DNA from: Gimesia algae
GTDB lineage: Bacteria; Planctomycetota; Planctomycetia; Planctomycetales; Planctomycetaceae
DNA length: 64,000 bases
Direction of reading: 5' to 3'
Assembly: GCF_007746795.1 (NCBI RefSeq)
Contig: NZ_CP036343.1
Coordinates: 5,865,357-5,929,356, forward strand
Part shown: piece after piece, positions 36,001-44,865 of the stretch
Layout of the letters: each line of letters opens with the position of its first letter
Numbering within the stretch: position 1 is the first letter of the stretch
Position numbers and translations under genes: made by a program
Notes under the pieces: model-generated
What the model was told of the DNA's origin: nothing
Databases searched by the model: none
Seen by the model: only the letters and a program-made list of their open reading frames with translations

Positions 36001-39000
36001 GTCATCGTATTGTTAGTAGCGTTCAATGTTGCTGTATTACGGATCGCTCCACCACTTCGATCTGAAGAGTTACCCGAGAAGGTCGAGTTCGAAACAGTGA
36101 CCGTTCCGATGCCCGCATTGAACACCGCACCACCGTCACGCTCCGTGGTATTTTCGCTGATCGTGCTGCGTGAAATCTGCAGGGTTCCCGTATTTCGTAA
36201 ACCACCACCGCTACCGCCGGCTGTATTATTGGAAATCGTACTGTCAACAATCACCATCAACCCGGTGTTATTGATACCACCGCCACCGTCTTCTGCTACG
36301 TTTTCAGTGACTTCCACATTCGTTAAGGTGGTGGTACCACTGTTACGGATACCGGCACCATCATCGCTGCCTGTCAGTCTACCATTTTGAATTGTCAGAT
36401 TTTCCAGATTCAAAGTGACGCCGGCAAAGATCTGGAAGATACGATCCAGGGCACCCCCATCGATAATGGTAACTCCCACTCCCTGACCACGAATCGTCAG
36501 GTTATCGCGAATATCCAGGTCGCCGGTAGCAGACTGGTCTTCATCGATACCGGCAATATCCAGTAAATAGGTTCCTGCTGCCAGTTGAATGACGTTCGAA
36601 CCAGCAAGAGCGTTTGCTTCCTGAATCGCCGCACGTAAGGTGATGTTTCCGTTTTCGTCCGCGACAATACCATCACCGACATTAGTATCAACAGCGTCAT
36701 CAACAGTAGTGGGGTCGATTCCCGTTAAATCAATGGTCGAGCTATTGGTCCAGGCTTTAGATGCATTGACCAGCAGTGGATTATCATTAATGTCTATGAT
36801 CTCTGAACCTTCAGCGACCAGTGTCAGCACATAACTTCCAGTCGCCTGGGTAACCTGAGTTAAATCAAGGGTAAACAATGAGGCAGTGGTGGTTGTACCA
36901 CCTATAACGGGATTGACAGCTGTAACTGTGACACCAGCAGCAGCCAGATCGATTGCCTGACCGTTGAGTGTCAATCGGAAATCACTGATTGTCACATCAG
37001 CCACATCAACGGCAACAGGGTTGGGGTCCACATTATCTAACACGGGAACATCTTCAAAGTTGATCGATACAACACCCGCGTTGGTATGTATCACTTCATC
37101 ATCCTCAATTCCTTGAATCGAAGCCCCCAGCTTAGGTCCACCAATCCGCCAGGTTTCTGATGCACCTGACACCAAGGCGTTAGAAGATAGATCTACTATC
37201 CCCGAACCCGCAGCGATCAGTTTCAGAGTATACTCACCATCCACGTTTGTAACCGTACTCAAATCAATAGTGTAGGTTGATGAATTCTCCTCTGTCAGCA
37301 TTAACCCTGAAATGTCAATTTCTTCCGGACCGTTGCCCTTATCTATCCACAACTCAAAATCTAAAATATCCACACCAGTTACGTCTTCGGAGAAGTTAAT
37401 CATCACATCATAGACCAGAGACGTCTCGGGATCAGGAATAACATCCTGAATACCTGCGATGGGAGCTGTAAAGTCAGTACCCTGATTCCATTTTACATCA
37501 GAGGAGCTGACAGCCTCATTGCCTGCGTCGTCTGTGACTCCGGAACCTTCTCCCACAAAGACCAGTCGGTATTCACCGTTTGCACTAAGGTAGTCAGCAT
37601 GGATAGTAACTTTATACGCCGAGTCCGACCCTGCTATAGAAACGACACTGACAATGGTTTTGACGACTACTGACATGTCTTCAATCGTGTCAGTGATATC
37701 GTCACCGCCCCGGAATAATTTGAAATCATCAACATCCAGACCCGTAACGTCATTATCAAATTCGATATCCACAGTACCATCAGTTGTTTCAAACGGATCG
37801 AATGTAGCAGTCGGTGCCTGTGTATCATTCACCCAGGATACATCCTCAACACTATCACTGTCCGTCGTCAGGGCATTCCCCGCAGAATCGACGATAAACG
37901 ACGAAGCAGTCGAATTGATCGACAGCGTATATGTTCCAGACAAGTTGGTCACCTTACTGAGATCCAGTACAAACTGGCTGCCGGTAACCTGCGTCAAAGT
38001 CGCGGGGGTTGCCGCGAGATTGACTGAGTCATTGGGACCCACGAGTGTAAAGTCACCCAGGTCAACGCCGGTCACATCTTCCGAGAAGTTGACAATCAAG
38101 TCACCCACCGCCGCACTGCGAGGATCGGGAGAGACATTCTCAATCTGGACCGTCGGAGCAGCCGTATCAATGGTAAACCGTTCGACATCACCAAACAGGA
38201 GGGTGTTATAGCTGTCTGAATATTTAATATCAGTGATCGAACCGTCAGCATTTAATCGCAGTTCATACTCTCCATCTGCCAGACCGCCCAGAAGTGTATC
38301 AATATTTAACCGGAACGTGCGGGGTGTCAACTGTTCCAGATTGGCTAGCGAATAAAAATCATTAACCAGAGCGTTATTGTGGTATAGAGCAAAATCACTA
38401 AGAGTCACAGCTAGATCTGAAACATCTTCCGTGAACGAAACAATAAAGTCTCCAGGAAAAGTGTGATTCAATGGATCAGGAGTTGTCACCGAAATATCGG
38501 CGGTCATGAATGTCTGCACAAATGGTGCTAGAAATGTATCTACATCCGGATTCCAGAAATCCCATGCAAAATCAATTTCTCCGACCCCACCACCTAAAAT
38601 TACACTATTGAAAAAATTAGATGTGTAATCATCAAAAGAGTTATTGAAATAAGTTTGATTGACACGAAATGTGCTGACCCCAACCCCGTCAAACACAAAC
38701 GATGCGGTATTATCATTTGTGGACCAGAAGCCAGTAGTCGAATAGCCGGTCAGGTCATAACCTTCGGTACTCACGAGGGTAAAAGTATTCGCGTTGTAAT
38801 CGATATCAGCAATGGTAAACAGCCCGTAAATAGGATTGGCGTCATAACCATCTGTTGCTCTCAATGAGCGCGTAATCTCAATCGCATAGCCGTTCGCCAA
38901 TAAACTGACATCGTCAGCTTGAATGAGAATCCGTCCCGACACTGGATCAATACTGGCACCGATCACATTTCCGGAATCAGGCGGGCCATTGGGTGAAGGT

Positions 39001-42000
39001 TCGATTGTGGGATCATAACCAGCACGTGACGCGATACGCTGTGCGTTTCGACGCCGGGTTGCAGATGTAAAATCACCATCGGGAACAGGTGCGGTATAAT
39101 TATTAAGGCGTGATTTGAATACGGGTTCAGCTGTATCGTAATACGCCCCGAAATTAGTCACATCCAGACCGTTACCCGTATTCTCTTCAAAAAACAGATT
39201 CAATCTTGCCAGGGGATCACGCTCATAAGATGATAAAACGCGAAAGTTTGGATTTGACGCAGGAGACGTCCAGACATCCGAAGTAATATTGGGATCGACA
39301 GTTGAGACAAATGACTCAGCATAAACATCTTCGCCGTAGTTCCCTTCAAATACGTTTCCTGTCACCATCACATTGGAGCGGCCATTTGCGGCATTGGCAC
39401 TGTCTTCATCACCTACTGCTGCACCACCATTATCTGATGACGGTCTCTGAGTTGAAGACCAGAACGTTCCTCCCCCCCAGATTGAATTCATGGTACCAAT
39501 TCGCAGAACCAGACCAGTGGTGGTAAAATTGCTGTTTACCCCGTTATCCTGTATGTAGTTGGTATTGATCTGCAGGACCATGTCGGCATCAGAATCGACG
39601 ACACTACCGGTGGCATCCAGGGTCGCTGTGCTGGCGGCATCCTGATCCTGCCCCACCGAGGCGGTTGTGACAACATAAAAGCCTTCCAGACCATTGGAGA
39701 CAATATGATTCGCACCAGCTTCAGTTCCGTCACCAAAGATAAAGTCTGAATTGGCCCGATCTTCTGTCTGCAGATCCACACCGCGACCACCATTATTATC
39801 AATGAAGTTCCCAATGGCAGTCACACTGGTCGTAGGCTGCTGAGGTCCAAATTCTGTAAAGTTGTTACCAACTTCACTGGGGCTGACACGATTCGCACTC
39901 AAGATTTCCAGACCATCCAGCGTGTTCTCGGTGATGATATTTCCACGAATAAAGGATACCTGGGAGTCCGAATTAATATCGATCCCCTTACCGGTATTAG
40001 AGGCGATCAGGTTATTGTCGATTGAAGACCTTAACCCAGCCCCTGTCAATTCAATTCCCCCCGTTGAGTTGGACAGAATCTGGTTATTTGCAATTCTCAC
40101 CCGACCATCAATGCGATCTACCGTAGCTGCAATCTGGATTCCGTCACGTCCATTTCCAGAAATCAGGTTGCCCCGATCTGCACCAGTGACAGGATCAACA
40201 CCGTTTAGACCAATAAACAACATCTCATGATTGCCGATACGTCCGGAAATATCGATACCATGCTGGCTGTTATTGCTAATGGTATTCTGCATCCAGGTTC
40301 CGGCGACATCGCGTTTATCAGTACCAGCATAATTTGATGAATAACTTGTCGATTCGATCCCGTTCAATGAGTTCGTATTGATTTCGTTATTGATGATATC
40401 TGCAAAAATCAAAGCGTCCGCTTCGGCGTGCATCTTGATACCGTCGCGCGCGTTACTCGACAGCACGTTGTCTTTGATTTCGAAATCGGTGGTCGTCAGC
40501 GAACCATTTTGTGCCAGGATATCGATGCCGTCACTGTTACCGGAGATCATATTGCTGTAAATTTTTACGGCTCGTTCTTCGCCGACAATCGGATCAACGT
40601 CAGCACGCCCCACACGGGCATCATCTTCCCGGTGGAAGTGAACTCCGTCCCCTGTATTGTTCATGATGACGTTATTGGAAATCTGGGTGTAGTCGATAAT
40701 CGTAGATTCTTCGATATGAATCCCGATACCATTGCCGGCGTTGCCTAGCCCGGCAGTACTGTCAGCATCAATACCAATATAGTTACCATCAATGATGAGG
40801 TCACGTAACTGGTTGAACGCTTCAAAATGGACATCAGTTCCATACAAGTCAACATAGATGGCATCCCCGGTGTAAGGGGTGGCAGCATTCAAATCATTAC
40901 GAGTATTTGTGATGGTATTCCCGGTGATACTCACATCACCGGTTGCCGTATCTTCCATACTGACGGCGATGGCTGCCCCCTGGTTGGCATCCAGCGTATT
41001 GTCTTCGACTGACAAACTGAAATCGATACTGACCAGAGTGGTCGGATCAGCGGCATTCAGATTGATCCCCTGGGTGTCATTGGAACTGATCGTATTGCCT
41101 GTAATATCGCCATAAAACGAGGTATACATCTCCAGATCAATTTCAATCCCTGCACCGGAGTTACCAGTAATCGTGTTCCCGCTGATACCTCTGAGGTAAC
41201 CGCCAACAGTCGTCGTTTTCACACTCAAAGTGGCACCGGTCAGATTGACAGCAGTCACAGCAATCTGTGGAGGATTCGTGTTCGCCAGTTCTCCTATAAA
41301 TTCGATTTCAAAACCGTTAGTAACATCTCCCCGGACTAATACATTTCCGTTGAGTACAGGAATGGTATTTAATTGAGTCAGGATGTCAGCCGCATCATCA
41401 TTAAAATTGATGACCCCTGTGGTCTCAACCCCATCGAATGACAGTTTGAAATCACCCGCAGTCGGAGTACCATTCACCACGACTTCCTGAACTTCGTTGA
41501 GGCTGGTTCCCTCTGACACTGTTGTTACTGTCGGGACTGCCGCGATCAGCCCATCATCATCAATCGTTAGGAGAGTTCCTAAAGGTTCATTCTCAAAATC
41601 AGCGGGTCTCAGACTGTTTGAGCCTACAAACTCAACCAGGAATATGAAGCTGTTGCCAAAACTCGATTTGGTAACCAGGACATTGCCCGGACCAATATTC
41701 GTCAGCCCTTCAAGAGCAAGCTGAACATCAGCTGCAGTCGCATCGTAGGCCAGCGGAACTGTCGTTTCGGTATCGAGGCTGATCGTAAAATCGCCCCCTC
41801 CGGGTTGTGCAGGAAATTCAATCGCCTGGATTTCATTCCGTCCGGATCCCTGTGTTGTTGTACTCGCAGTAATTGTAATATCGGTACCGGGAGGCAAGGC
41901 TATCTGAAACAGTGCATGATTTGTCTCTTCCAAGTCACCCGTAAATTCGATCACAAAACCATTAATAAAATTGCCGGTTACAGTAAAGTCAGTTCCTGTG

Positions 42001-44027
42001 GTTCCAAAGCCTGCAGCTTCAAGTGCAGCATCAATACTGGTAATCATAGCCGCACTGGAGTTCACGATTGTGATCGGTGCCGTCGAGGTACTTCCCAGGG
42101 ACAAGATAAACTGCTGGCCGACTGGCAGATTGACATAATCAAATTCCAACAGTTGTTGCTCGTTCAGAGTCGCCGTTCCCGCCCGCTGCTCAGTAATTGT
42201 GATATCATAATTCAAGCCATTGGCATTTGGGATAATCTGATCGATATTAATATAAGCCAGTGGGTTCCCCGGGTCATCAACGACTGTGACTTCAAACCCG
42301 ACGCCGGTAAGTTCAACTGTCACAAACTTAAAATCAGCGGGCATAGACGGATACAGATTCGCTGCCAGATCATTCAAAGCATCTTCCACTGCACTAGCAT
42401 CATCGTCCCAGTTGAGAGTCGTCGACTGTCCCAGGAAGAACAAGGTATAGGTGCCAAAGGTTGGTACATTGTCAAACGTCAGAACCTGGACTTCACTTGC
42501 CCGCTGATAAAAAAGATCCTGAATAGAATCCTGAAATATTGTCACAGTCGGGTTATCAAACGTTAAATCGGCGTTTACCACTTCTAACGGGTTGATATTC
42601 TGGTGGGCCAGATCGTTCACAAATTCAATTTCGTACCCGTCTGTGAAATTTCCGTTGACCTGAATATCATCGACTTCGATGTCGGAGTCCAAGGCAACCA
42701 GGAACGCTTTGACCTGAGCAGCCGTCGCTGTGTGAGCGATATCATCGGTTGTGTAAGAATTTCCCCTGTTATCCGTATATTGCAGCTGAAAAAATCCGCC
42801 AATGGCTGATCCCGCGAAGCTGACTACCTGGACTTCATTCCTCGGCGCGGCAAAGTCAATTCTGTCAGTAGGACCGCCGGGCACACCGGGATTAGCGGGT
42901 ACACCGGGAGAAGCACCCGTTGGAACCGGATTGGTGGTTGACGGTGTGAAGAAAATACCGTGACCTGTGTTGCCGGAAATCAGGTTATCGCCGATTTCAC
43001 CGCTCAGGTCGCCGTCAGTCTGATCGAAGACAATCCCGTGTCCGCTGTTGGATGTGATCGAGTTTCCGGTAATCGAGACAAACTGATCGACATTATTCAG
43101 ATTGAGGCTGACACCAGCACCGGCGGTATTCCCGGTGATGACATTCGAATGAATGAACAACTCGGTCAGTAATGCAGCACCTTCGGCGGCGGTATCATCG
43201 ACGGTGATACTCACACCTTGAATACTGTTGTTATTGGTCAACCGCAGTTCTTCAGCTTCCGAATCCACAATGTTGACGCTCACACCATCATTACCTGATG
43301 TGCCGGCAATGGTGTTATCAGCCAGTGTGGTATTACGCAGATTCGATTCATCGGCAACATCGATGGAAACACCATCGATGTTAGAACGTCTGATCGAAGT
43401 TTCATCAATGATCGTATTACTCATTGCCACGGTGACACCGGCTCCGGACTGCCCGGACAAGGTCGAATCAACGATATTGAATTCATTGATGACAATATCT
43501 GTCAGATCAATGTTAAATGCATTTCCCACCGCGCCGGTGATGGTGGAACTGTCCACGGCGATCGAGATAGATTCGGCAAGCAGACCATCCAGGTCAATGT
43601 CAATTCCCCGTCCAGCAGCAGCATTGACAGTGACATTATCAAACAGAATGGAGAACGGAACATCTTCTGTATGATCATCATTCTGGAATTGTAAGCCATC
43701 CAAGTCGATCGAAATACCAGCTCCCGACGTGGCATTGACGGTCAGGTCTTCAAAGATGATCGAATCGTAATTGGAAAAACCATCGTCATCCGGGTCCAGC
43801 ACTGAGTTATCAATCGTCATACCCAGCCCGGCAGTCAGCTGATTGATGATGAGCGACGTCAGAAGAGTTCGATCTTCGAGTTGCTCAATCGCGATGCGGC
43901 GTTGAACCTTCTGGCGGGCGGATGAAGGAACACTTCGAAGCTGAAGTCTGCGACGAGGATTTAAAGTCGCCTTACGGCTTTTTTCGAACGCAACTCGCAT
44001 CGACTCAACCCAAGATGTCAGTAACAT
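27003..44027 (-). CDS. Giant LEPR-XLL multidomain surface protein with two metallopeptidase modules and dockerin
   Basis: About 5674 residues. I choose ATG 44027 because TGGGAGA lies 7 nt upstream; an ATG 34 codons earlier has no site. Order: LEPR-XLL motif LEDRTLLTS (50-58); beta-helix (60-390); six or so 90-residue repeats of the NEVQ...GGDFTISL type (390-940); a second beta-helix (940-1640); five Ig-like NFSEDVTGVD repeats (1840-2420); three CSLREA plus Pmp-like beta-helix blocks rich in DGGGIYN/GGAIFN; a metallopeptidase with HEVGHTLGLFHD (His 3893, 3897, 3903), Met-turn PIMGAGY and a PPC domain (about 3736-4090), inside the helix; three Calx-beta domains (window 30060-31165); a fourth CSLREA helix; a cohesin-like domain (about 5096-5228); dockerin (5262-5319); a second peptidase with HEIGHVLGFTR (5440-5450); and an acidic tail. 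Probably a secreted adhesin or polymer-degrading surface protein. Confidence 0.9.
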   Translation of the reverse strand: MLLTSWVESMRVAFEKSRKATLNPRRRLQLRSVPSSARQKVQRRIAIEQLEDRTLLTSLIINQLTAGLGMTIDNSVLDPDDDGFSNYDSIIFEDLTVNATSGAGISIDLDGLQFQNDDHTEDVPFSILFDNVTVNAAAGRGIDIDLDGLLAESISIAVDSSTITGAVGNAFNIDLTDIVINEFNIVDSTLSGQSGAGVTVAMSNTIIDETSIRRSNIDGVSIDVADESNLRNTTLADNTIAGTSGNDGVSVNIVDSEAEELRLTNNNSIQGVSITVDDTAAEGAALLTELFIHSNVITGNTAGAGVSLNLNNVDQFVSITGNSITSNSGHGIVFDQTDGDLSGEIGDNLISGNTGHGIFFTPSTTNPVPTGASPGVPANPGVPGGPTDRIDFAAPRNEVQVVSFAGSAIGGFFQLQYTDNRGNSYTTDDIAHTATAAQVKAFLVALDSDIEVDDIQVNGNFTDGYEIEFVNDLAHQNINPLEVVNADLTFDNPTVTIFQDSIQDLFYQRASEVQVLTFDNVPTFGTYTLFFLGQSTTLNWDDDASAVEDALNDLAANLYPSMPADFKFVTVELTGVGFEVTVVDDPGNPLAYINIDQIIPNANGLNYDITITEQRAGTATLNEQQLLEFDYVNLPVGQQFILSLGSTSTAPITIVNSSAAMITSIDAALEAAGFGTTGTDFTVTGNFINGFVIEFTGDLEETNHALFQIALPPGTDITITASTTTQGSGRNEIQAIEFPAQPGGGDFTISLDTETTVPLAYDATAADVQLALEGLTNIGPGNVLVTKSSFGNSFIFLVEFVGSNSLRPADFENEPLGTLLTIDDDGLIAAVPTVTTVSEGTSLNEVQEVVVNGTPTAGDFKLSFDGVETTGVINFNDDAADILTQLNTIPVLNGNVLVRGDVTNGFEIEFIGELANTNPPQIAVTAVNLTGATLSVKTTTVGGYLRGISGNTITGNSGAGIEIDLEMYTSFYGDITGNTISSNDTQGINLNAADPTTLVSIDFSLSVEDNTLDANQGAAIAVSMEDTATGDVSITGNTITNTRNDLNAATPYTGDAIYVDLYGTDVHFEAFNQLRDLIIDGNYIGIDADSTAGLGNAGNGIGIHIEESTIIDYTQISNNVIMNNTGDGVHFHREDDARVGRADVDPIVGEERAVKIYSNMISGNSDGIDILAQNGSLTTTDFEIKDNVLSSNARDGIKMHAEADALIFADIINNEINTNSLNGIESTSYSSNYAGTDKRDVAGTWMQNTISNNSQHGIDISGRIGNHEMLFIGLNGVDPVTGADRGNLISGNGRDGIQIAATVDRIDGRVRIANNQILSNSTGGIELTGAGLRSSIDNNLIASNTGKGIDINSDSQVSFIRGNIITENTLDGLEILSANRVSPSEVGNNFTEFGPQQPTTSVTAIGNFIDNNGGRGVDLQTEDRANSDFIFGDGTEAGANHIVSNGLEGFYVVTTASVGQDQDAASTATLDATGSVVDSDADMVLQINTNYIQDNGVNSNFTTTGLVLRIGTMNSIWGGGTFWSSTQRPSSDNGGAAVGDEDSANAANGRSNVMVTGNVFEGNYGEDVYAESFVSTVDPNITSDVWTSPASNPNFRVLSSYERDPLARLNLFFEENTGNGLDVTNFGAYYDTAEPVFKSRLNNYTAPVPDGDFTSATRRRNAQRIASRAGYDPTIEPSPNGPPDSGNVIGASIDPVSGRILIQADDVSLLANGYAIEITRSLRATDGYDANPIYGLFTIADIDYNANTFTLVSTEGYDLTGYSTTGFWSTNDNTASFVFDGVGVSTFRVNQTYFNNSFDDYTSNFFNSVILGGGVGEIDFAWDFWNPDVDTFLAPFVQTFMTADISVTTPDPLNHTFPGDFIVSFTEDVSDLAVTLSDFALYHNNALVNDFYSLANLEQLTPRTFRLNIDTLLGGLADGEYELRLNADGSITDIKYSDSYNTLLFGDVERFTIDTAAPTVQIENVSPDPRSAAVGDLIVNFSEDVTGVDLGDFTLVGPNDSVNLAATPATLTQVTGSQFVLDLSKVTNLSGTYTLSINSTASSFIVDSAGNALTTDSDSVEDVSWVNDTQAPTATFDPFETTDGTVDIEFDNDVTGLDVDDFKLFRGGDDITDTIEDMSVVVKTIVSVVSIAGSDSAYKVTIHADYLSANGEYRLVFVGEGSGVTDDAGNEAVSSSDVKWNQGTDFTAPIAGIQDVIPDPETSLVYDVMINFSEDVTGVDILDFELWIDKGNGPEEIDISGLMLTEENSSTYTIDLSTVTNVDGEYTLKLIAAGSGIVDLSSNALVSGASETWRIGGPKLGASIQGIEDDEVIHTNAGVVSINFEDVPVLDNVDPNPVAVDVADVTISDFRLTLNGQAIDLAAAGVTVTAVNPVIGGTTTTASLFTLDLTQVTQATGSYVLTLVAEGSEIIDINDNPLLVNASKAWTNSSTIDLTGIDPTTVDDAVDTNVGDGIVADENGNITLRAAIQEANALAGSNVIQLAAGTYLLDIAGIDEDQSATGDLDIRDNLTIRGQGVGVTIIDGGALDRIFQIFAGVTLNLENLTIQNGRLTGSDDGAGIRNSGTTTLTNVEVTENVAEDGGGGINNTGLMVIVDSTISNNTAGGSGGGLRNTGTLQISRSTISENTTERDGGAVFNAGIGTVTVSNSTFSGNSSDRSGGAIRNTATLNATNNTMTLNDAGTAGGAVANSGTATMQNNLVIANTATTNSELDGSFTSLGGNLTGVIGTATGFGFGDIINVADPTPVLDLNLADNGGPTLTHALLLGSIAIDTGVNTNTATLEQRGSSRILGTNVDIGAVEYGTFFVNSTEDTVDINPGDGIVADENGNISLRAAIMEANALAGDSVIILGAGEYNLSLLGSGENSSETGDLDITDTTGSLTILGAGSGQTTINAAGLTDERDRVFDIFSGADLTLQGVMITGGKVIGDSGGGIRNVGTLTLINSLVDGNAAEVDVDDTTAVVNGGGILNGQLGLQGTLTLTNSDVTNNSAVDGGGIFNNDQSVITIVDSEISGNTASSDGGGLFNDLQATVDILRSSISGNTSTEDGGGIYNNDLASVTITDSKVNNNMADQGGGIFNEEAASLTITRTTVSGNTASQDGGGIYNDEGVVSLNTVSLLLNTAAFDGGGLYNGSAGEVTITTGMFDDNSAGRDGGAIANFGISLSLSGTIVRDSNAVRNGGGLFNDQEEGTVSLINASFINNEADSGGAIYNQELGVIDLDLSDLLNNTASENGGGIFNTADATITVRRTTVDGNVASNGAGIYNEDIAQLNLINSTVSNNVATGDGGGLFNNSLVLANIENATISGNAAINGAGIFNGDEGTMEITNATITNNAGTTGGGIINEDGGLVSVVNTIIAGNSATGTGVDVAGEYNSIGFNLIGDDTDSTGFIHSTDKVDVASAGLGNLQDNGGATFTHELLGGSLARDAGNNFYAPTNDQRGFARLFDGDGDGTLVVDIGAFESGYIVTSFKDSVDAVPGDGVSVDSQGRSTLRAAIIEANAHAGADTILLGSGTYTLSLFGLGENGALLGDLDITDDLTIIGAGSERTFIDADFLDRIFHIFTDVNVTIRGVTLVNGSVTRVEDGGAILNFGNLILEDVTIENGLANRGGALFNNGIVTMTDSLFENNTAIADGGAIFNSDYGTITIDLSTISGNDAENGGGIYNSTGGTLAVNDTTIDGNTATVAGGGVFISDEVAVGNGEGNASSSTGAQYQGEVVVVEEYEAHSIPKYNNGDSEIALLSEAPPFPVSDTFNLSSLPGSNFTIYLDFDGHTTTGTQWNTAFGTIVTPAYDTDGNVGSFSLAEIEVIQRTWLRVAEDFAPFNVNVTTAEPPVSDLIRTDGSDTRWGVRVVIGENTWYSNAGGVAYVGSFNDNLDTPTYVFNTGLIGVAEAASHEVGHTLGLFHDGTSTEEYYFGHGSGPTGWAPIMGAGYSQDLVQWSQGEYTDADNSEDDLNIITTQNGFSYRVDDYGSSIGTASSLINGTASGIIERNTDVDFFQFTTTGGDAIIDPFFESPNLDILATLYDSSGTQIQTSNPIGALNASFTGLAAGTYYVSIEGTGEGDVLGTGYSDYGSLGQYTITVTGLPPTVDVVGHVTISNSTISHNFAGTRGGGLLNEDTVDISNVTFSGNEAGKEGGAIHNTGEMTINNTTVYENSTEGTGGGIYSVADTASVSVKNTIVAGNNALLGGFDLAGTFTSLGYNLIGTSGSAAGFIDGFNGDIVGSNSQRIDPALTALLDNGGPTETHALLAGSRAIDAGDNTDGISLDQRGATRPTDTTSDIGAFEIVTPTISISDVSQLETDITDGTVMKFIVSLSNSNVDDVTVDFETSNISATAGVDYQFTTGTVTFVAGETTQVIEVLVYGDTVPEFHETFTVNLYNASGAVIGTPHGTGTIQNDEAILSIKEDISVDEGPQGTITNMDFTVTLSHPLTESVSVDFVSLITDSSETLGDAYADGDDFSISTQNITFLPGDTEVVVSVEIVGDSLIEEDEVFRVELQNIEVKPVSGSGNVSITINDVDIQAIGTITNDDEAFLSISDATMVEPEDGTGPVKMRFAVTLSHPAPTGGVTVNYETSDGIGGSGALAGSDYTADSGSISIDEDERMAFIEIDILDDVDGMTDAELTEYFTLKIISAEVTATAEAVPLSDDTAVGTIIEAGQGLVVTTTDDELDVDDTDAGYDRDDLSLREAIQIINNNIGGYHTIILNQDDYVMSIAGINENNNGTGDYDIKRDMTIVGEGAGLTIIDAANLDRIFHTQSDVTLNLSGMSLINGDADDGGAIFAEGDTNLNQIIFQDNSASFLGGAIVSLGQLDITNAQFLNNHAGFQGGAIYQYTETATVSRTTFSENSSDGRAGAVYVASDASFDVSQSLFYANDAGSRGGAIFNEGTITSTNVTFSGNHAGSRGGAIFNTGSLSVLNNTLTKNTADQSGGGISNDTGAFATLSNTIVAENSGFFANPDLGGAYDTTSSFNNLIGDIGTATGLTDDSMYGNLVGTQEAPIDPKLGDLLDNGGPTLTHSLLFGSLALDAGKDSDLSFNAPAVDQRGYERPKSQVTDGTPHVDIGAVEVQNILVDPNPDEGAPLFGTGGDASLVDENTSIQISVVKQKTGVSSNGHTAALPGNEDWLQEWDSFWVEVWVDTASGFGISDVLTDIAYNTAYFTATSVEFGSNFTFNKTVVIDDAAGVVRNLGGSTSKAYVGGTGYALLARIKFESLAGDQVEVDPTDLTIEPQKLGLDIQNAIIDISGIGEVSVNVGALPETDLYPVIYDIDDNDKIDYRDLIFFTSAYNQKVFNATSPYASALDFDKSGKVDYRDLISLAGNYGKKKSGNTEVTFPVNFGQKWVGNQLEVASGDDSIDQVIEAAVDTWETALGVEDLDVQVVVHDFGTAQLGSGLTTEYSVDGVPVGGRVVIDNDANGLGWHVDVTDLPSGSAYDLYTVLLHEIGHVLGFTRYFSGFGSLVEESGGNLVFVGSDFTVALDSTGLHVDDPAYADDLMGDTLDPGIRKTISDVNVQMLLEAYANAQSGSASGGAAPIFGTNNVPAEEIAEPVLIQSQGAAQTFIEQSSMSLVAPAVIKSTEEEDSNAGIQQTVTFDVFQPSVSSDPQVADEFELDTSLFEDLYSSSEFEDTLMDSDTDDRHLVFAHADDEQEWDLADDFNGEQEAMDDAFTNWEGPLL

Positions 44028-44865
44028 CTGCTGTCTCCCATAAACTCTAATTTGCCATGGCATTTTACTAAAACAGGAGCAGGAAATCACATCCCGCTTC
44101 GCCTGTTTCAGAACAAACTTGAATGCCATTCTGTTGTATTGTTAGTTGTCAATTTAATGATTCGGTTCAAGGAATTCTGCCTGCAGCATACACTTAACGG
44201 AACATTAGAGCACTACCCCTGATCCGTAATACTTGACTGTTTACAGAACTCCAGCCTTTGATGCTAAAAACTACTCTGAACCGATGTCAAAGAAATTTGC
44301 ATAAATTAGGTAATTTATAACTGGTGTATTCCACTTGTAACAATCATGCCACCACTTTGAGGATTCCCATCTCATCTAGAACTTGCCTGGAACAAGCCCA
44401 CCTCAAATACAAAAATATATCCCAACGCAACGCGAAATTCTTACATAAGTGACGCATGGCAATCTAAAAACTAACGATGTTTCGCTCCGTCCCGACGGCA
44501 TTTCTAATTATTTTTTCAACTCATAACTACAATATTTCAATATACTTATGACACTCCCCGTCCAGGAGACTGATTAAAATGGACTGATTTCCAGGACAAA
44601 TCACGCTATACAATTGCATCATCTGCTCCGAAAAATCGTACTGTTTTTTCAAGATGTAACGTTTTTAATGGTCTTCGGGGCAGAACCAAGCCGATCAATT
44701 ATGACAGCGGGTTATCTACAGAGGCCCGGTTACTGCTGTACTTACGAACAAAAATGCTCTGAGATCACAAATTGTGCTTTGTCGGAGAGATTAGTTTTTA
44801 ATTAGCATCTTTCGATCGGCCGAATCAGTGAGATTCTGCAGAGATCGAAATGGAGAGATTGAGCT
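44028..44865. other. Long AT-rich divergent intergenic region
   Basis: 838 nt between the giant gene and an outer-membrane protein gene. It must contain both promoters and is more AT-rich than its flanks. A 63-codon plus-strand frame at 44614-44805 has no ribosome site or family and I do not call it. I see no convincing RNA gene or repeat. Confidence 0.5.

Noticed and set aside
35032-36390. 452-codon plus-strand open frame inside the giant gene, plus many shorter ones (37654-38211, 41805-42566, 43228-43674)
   Set aside because: They lie antisense to the clearly coding, domain-rich giant protein. Their Pro/Ser/Thr/Val-rich translations are what the complement of Asp/Asn/Thr/Gly codons gives. 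No ribosome sites or domains.
44614-44805. 63-codon frame in the divergent gap
   Set aside because: No ribosome site, no export signal and no similarity that I recognise; left as intergenic.
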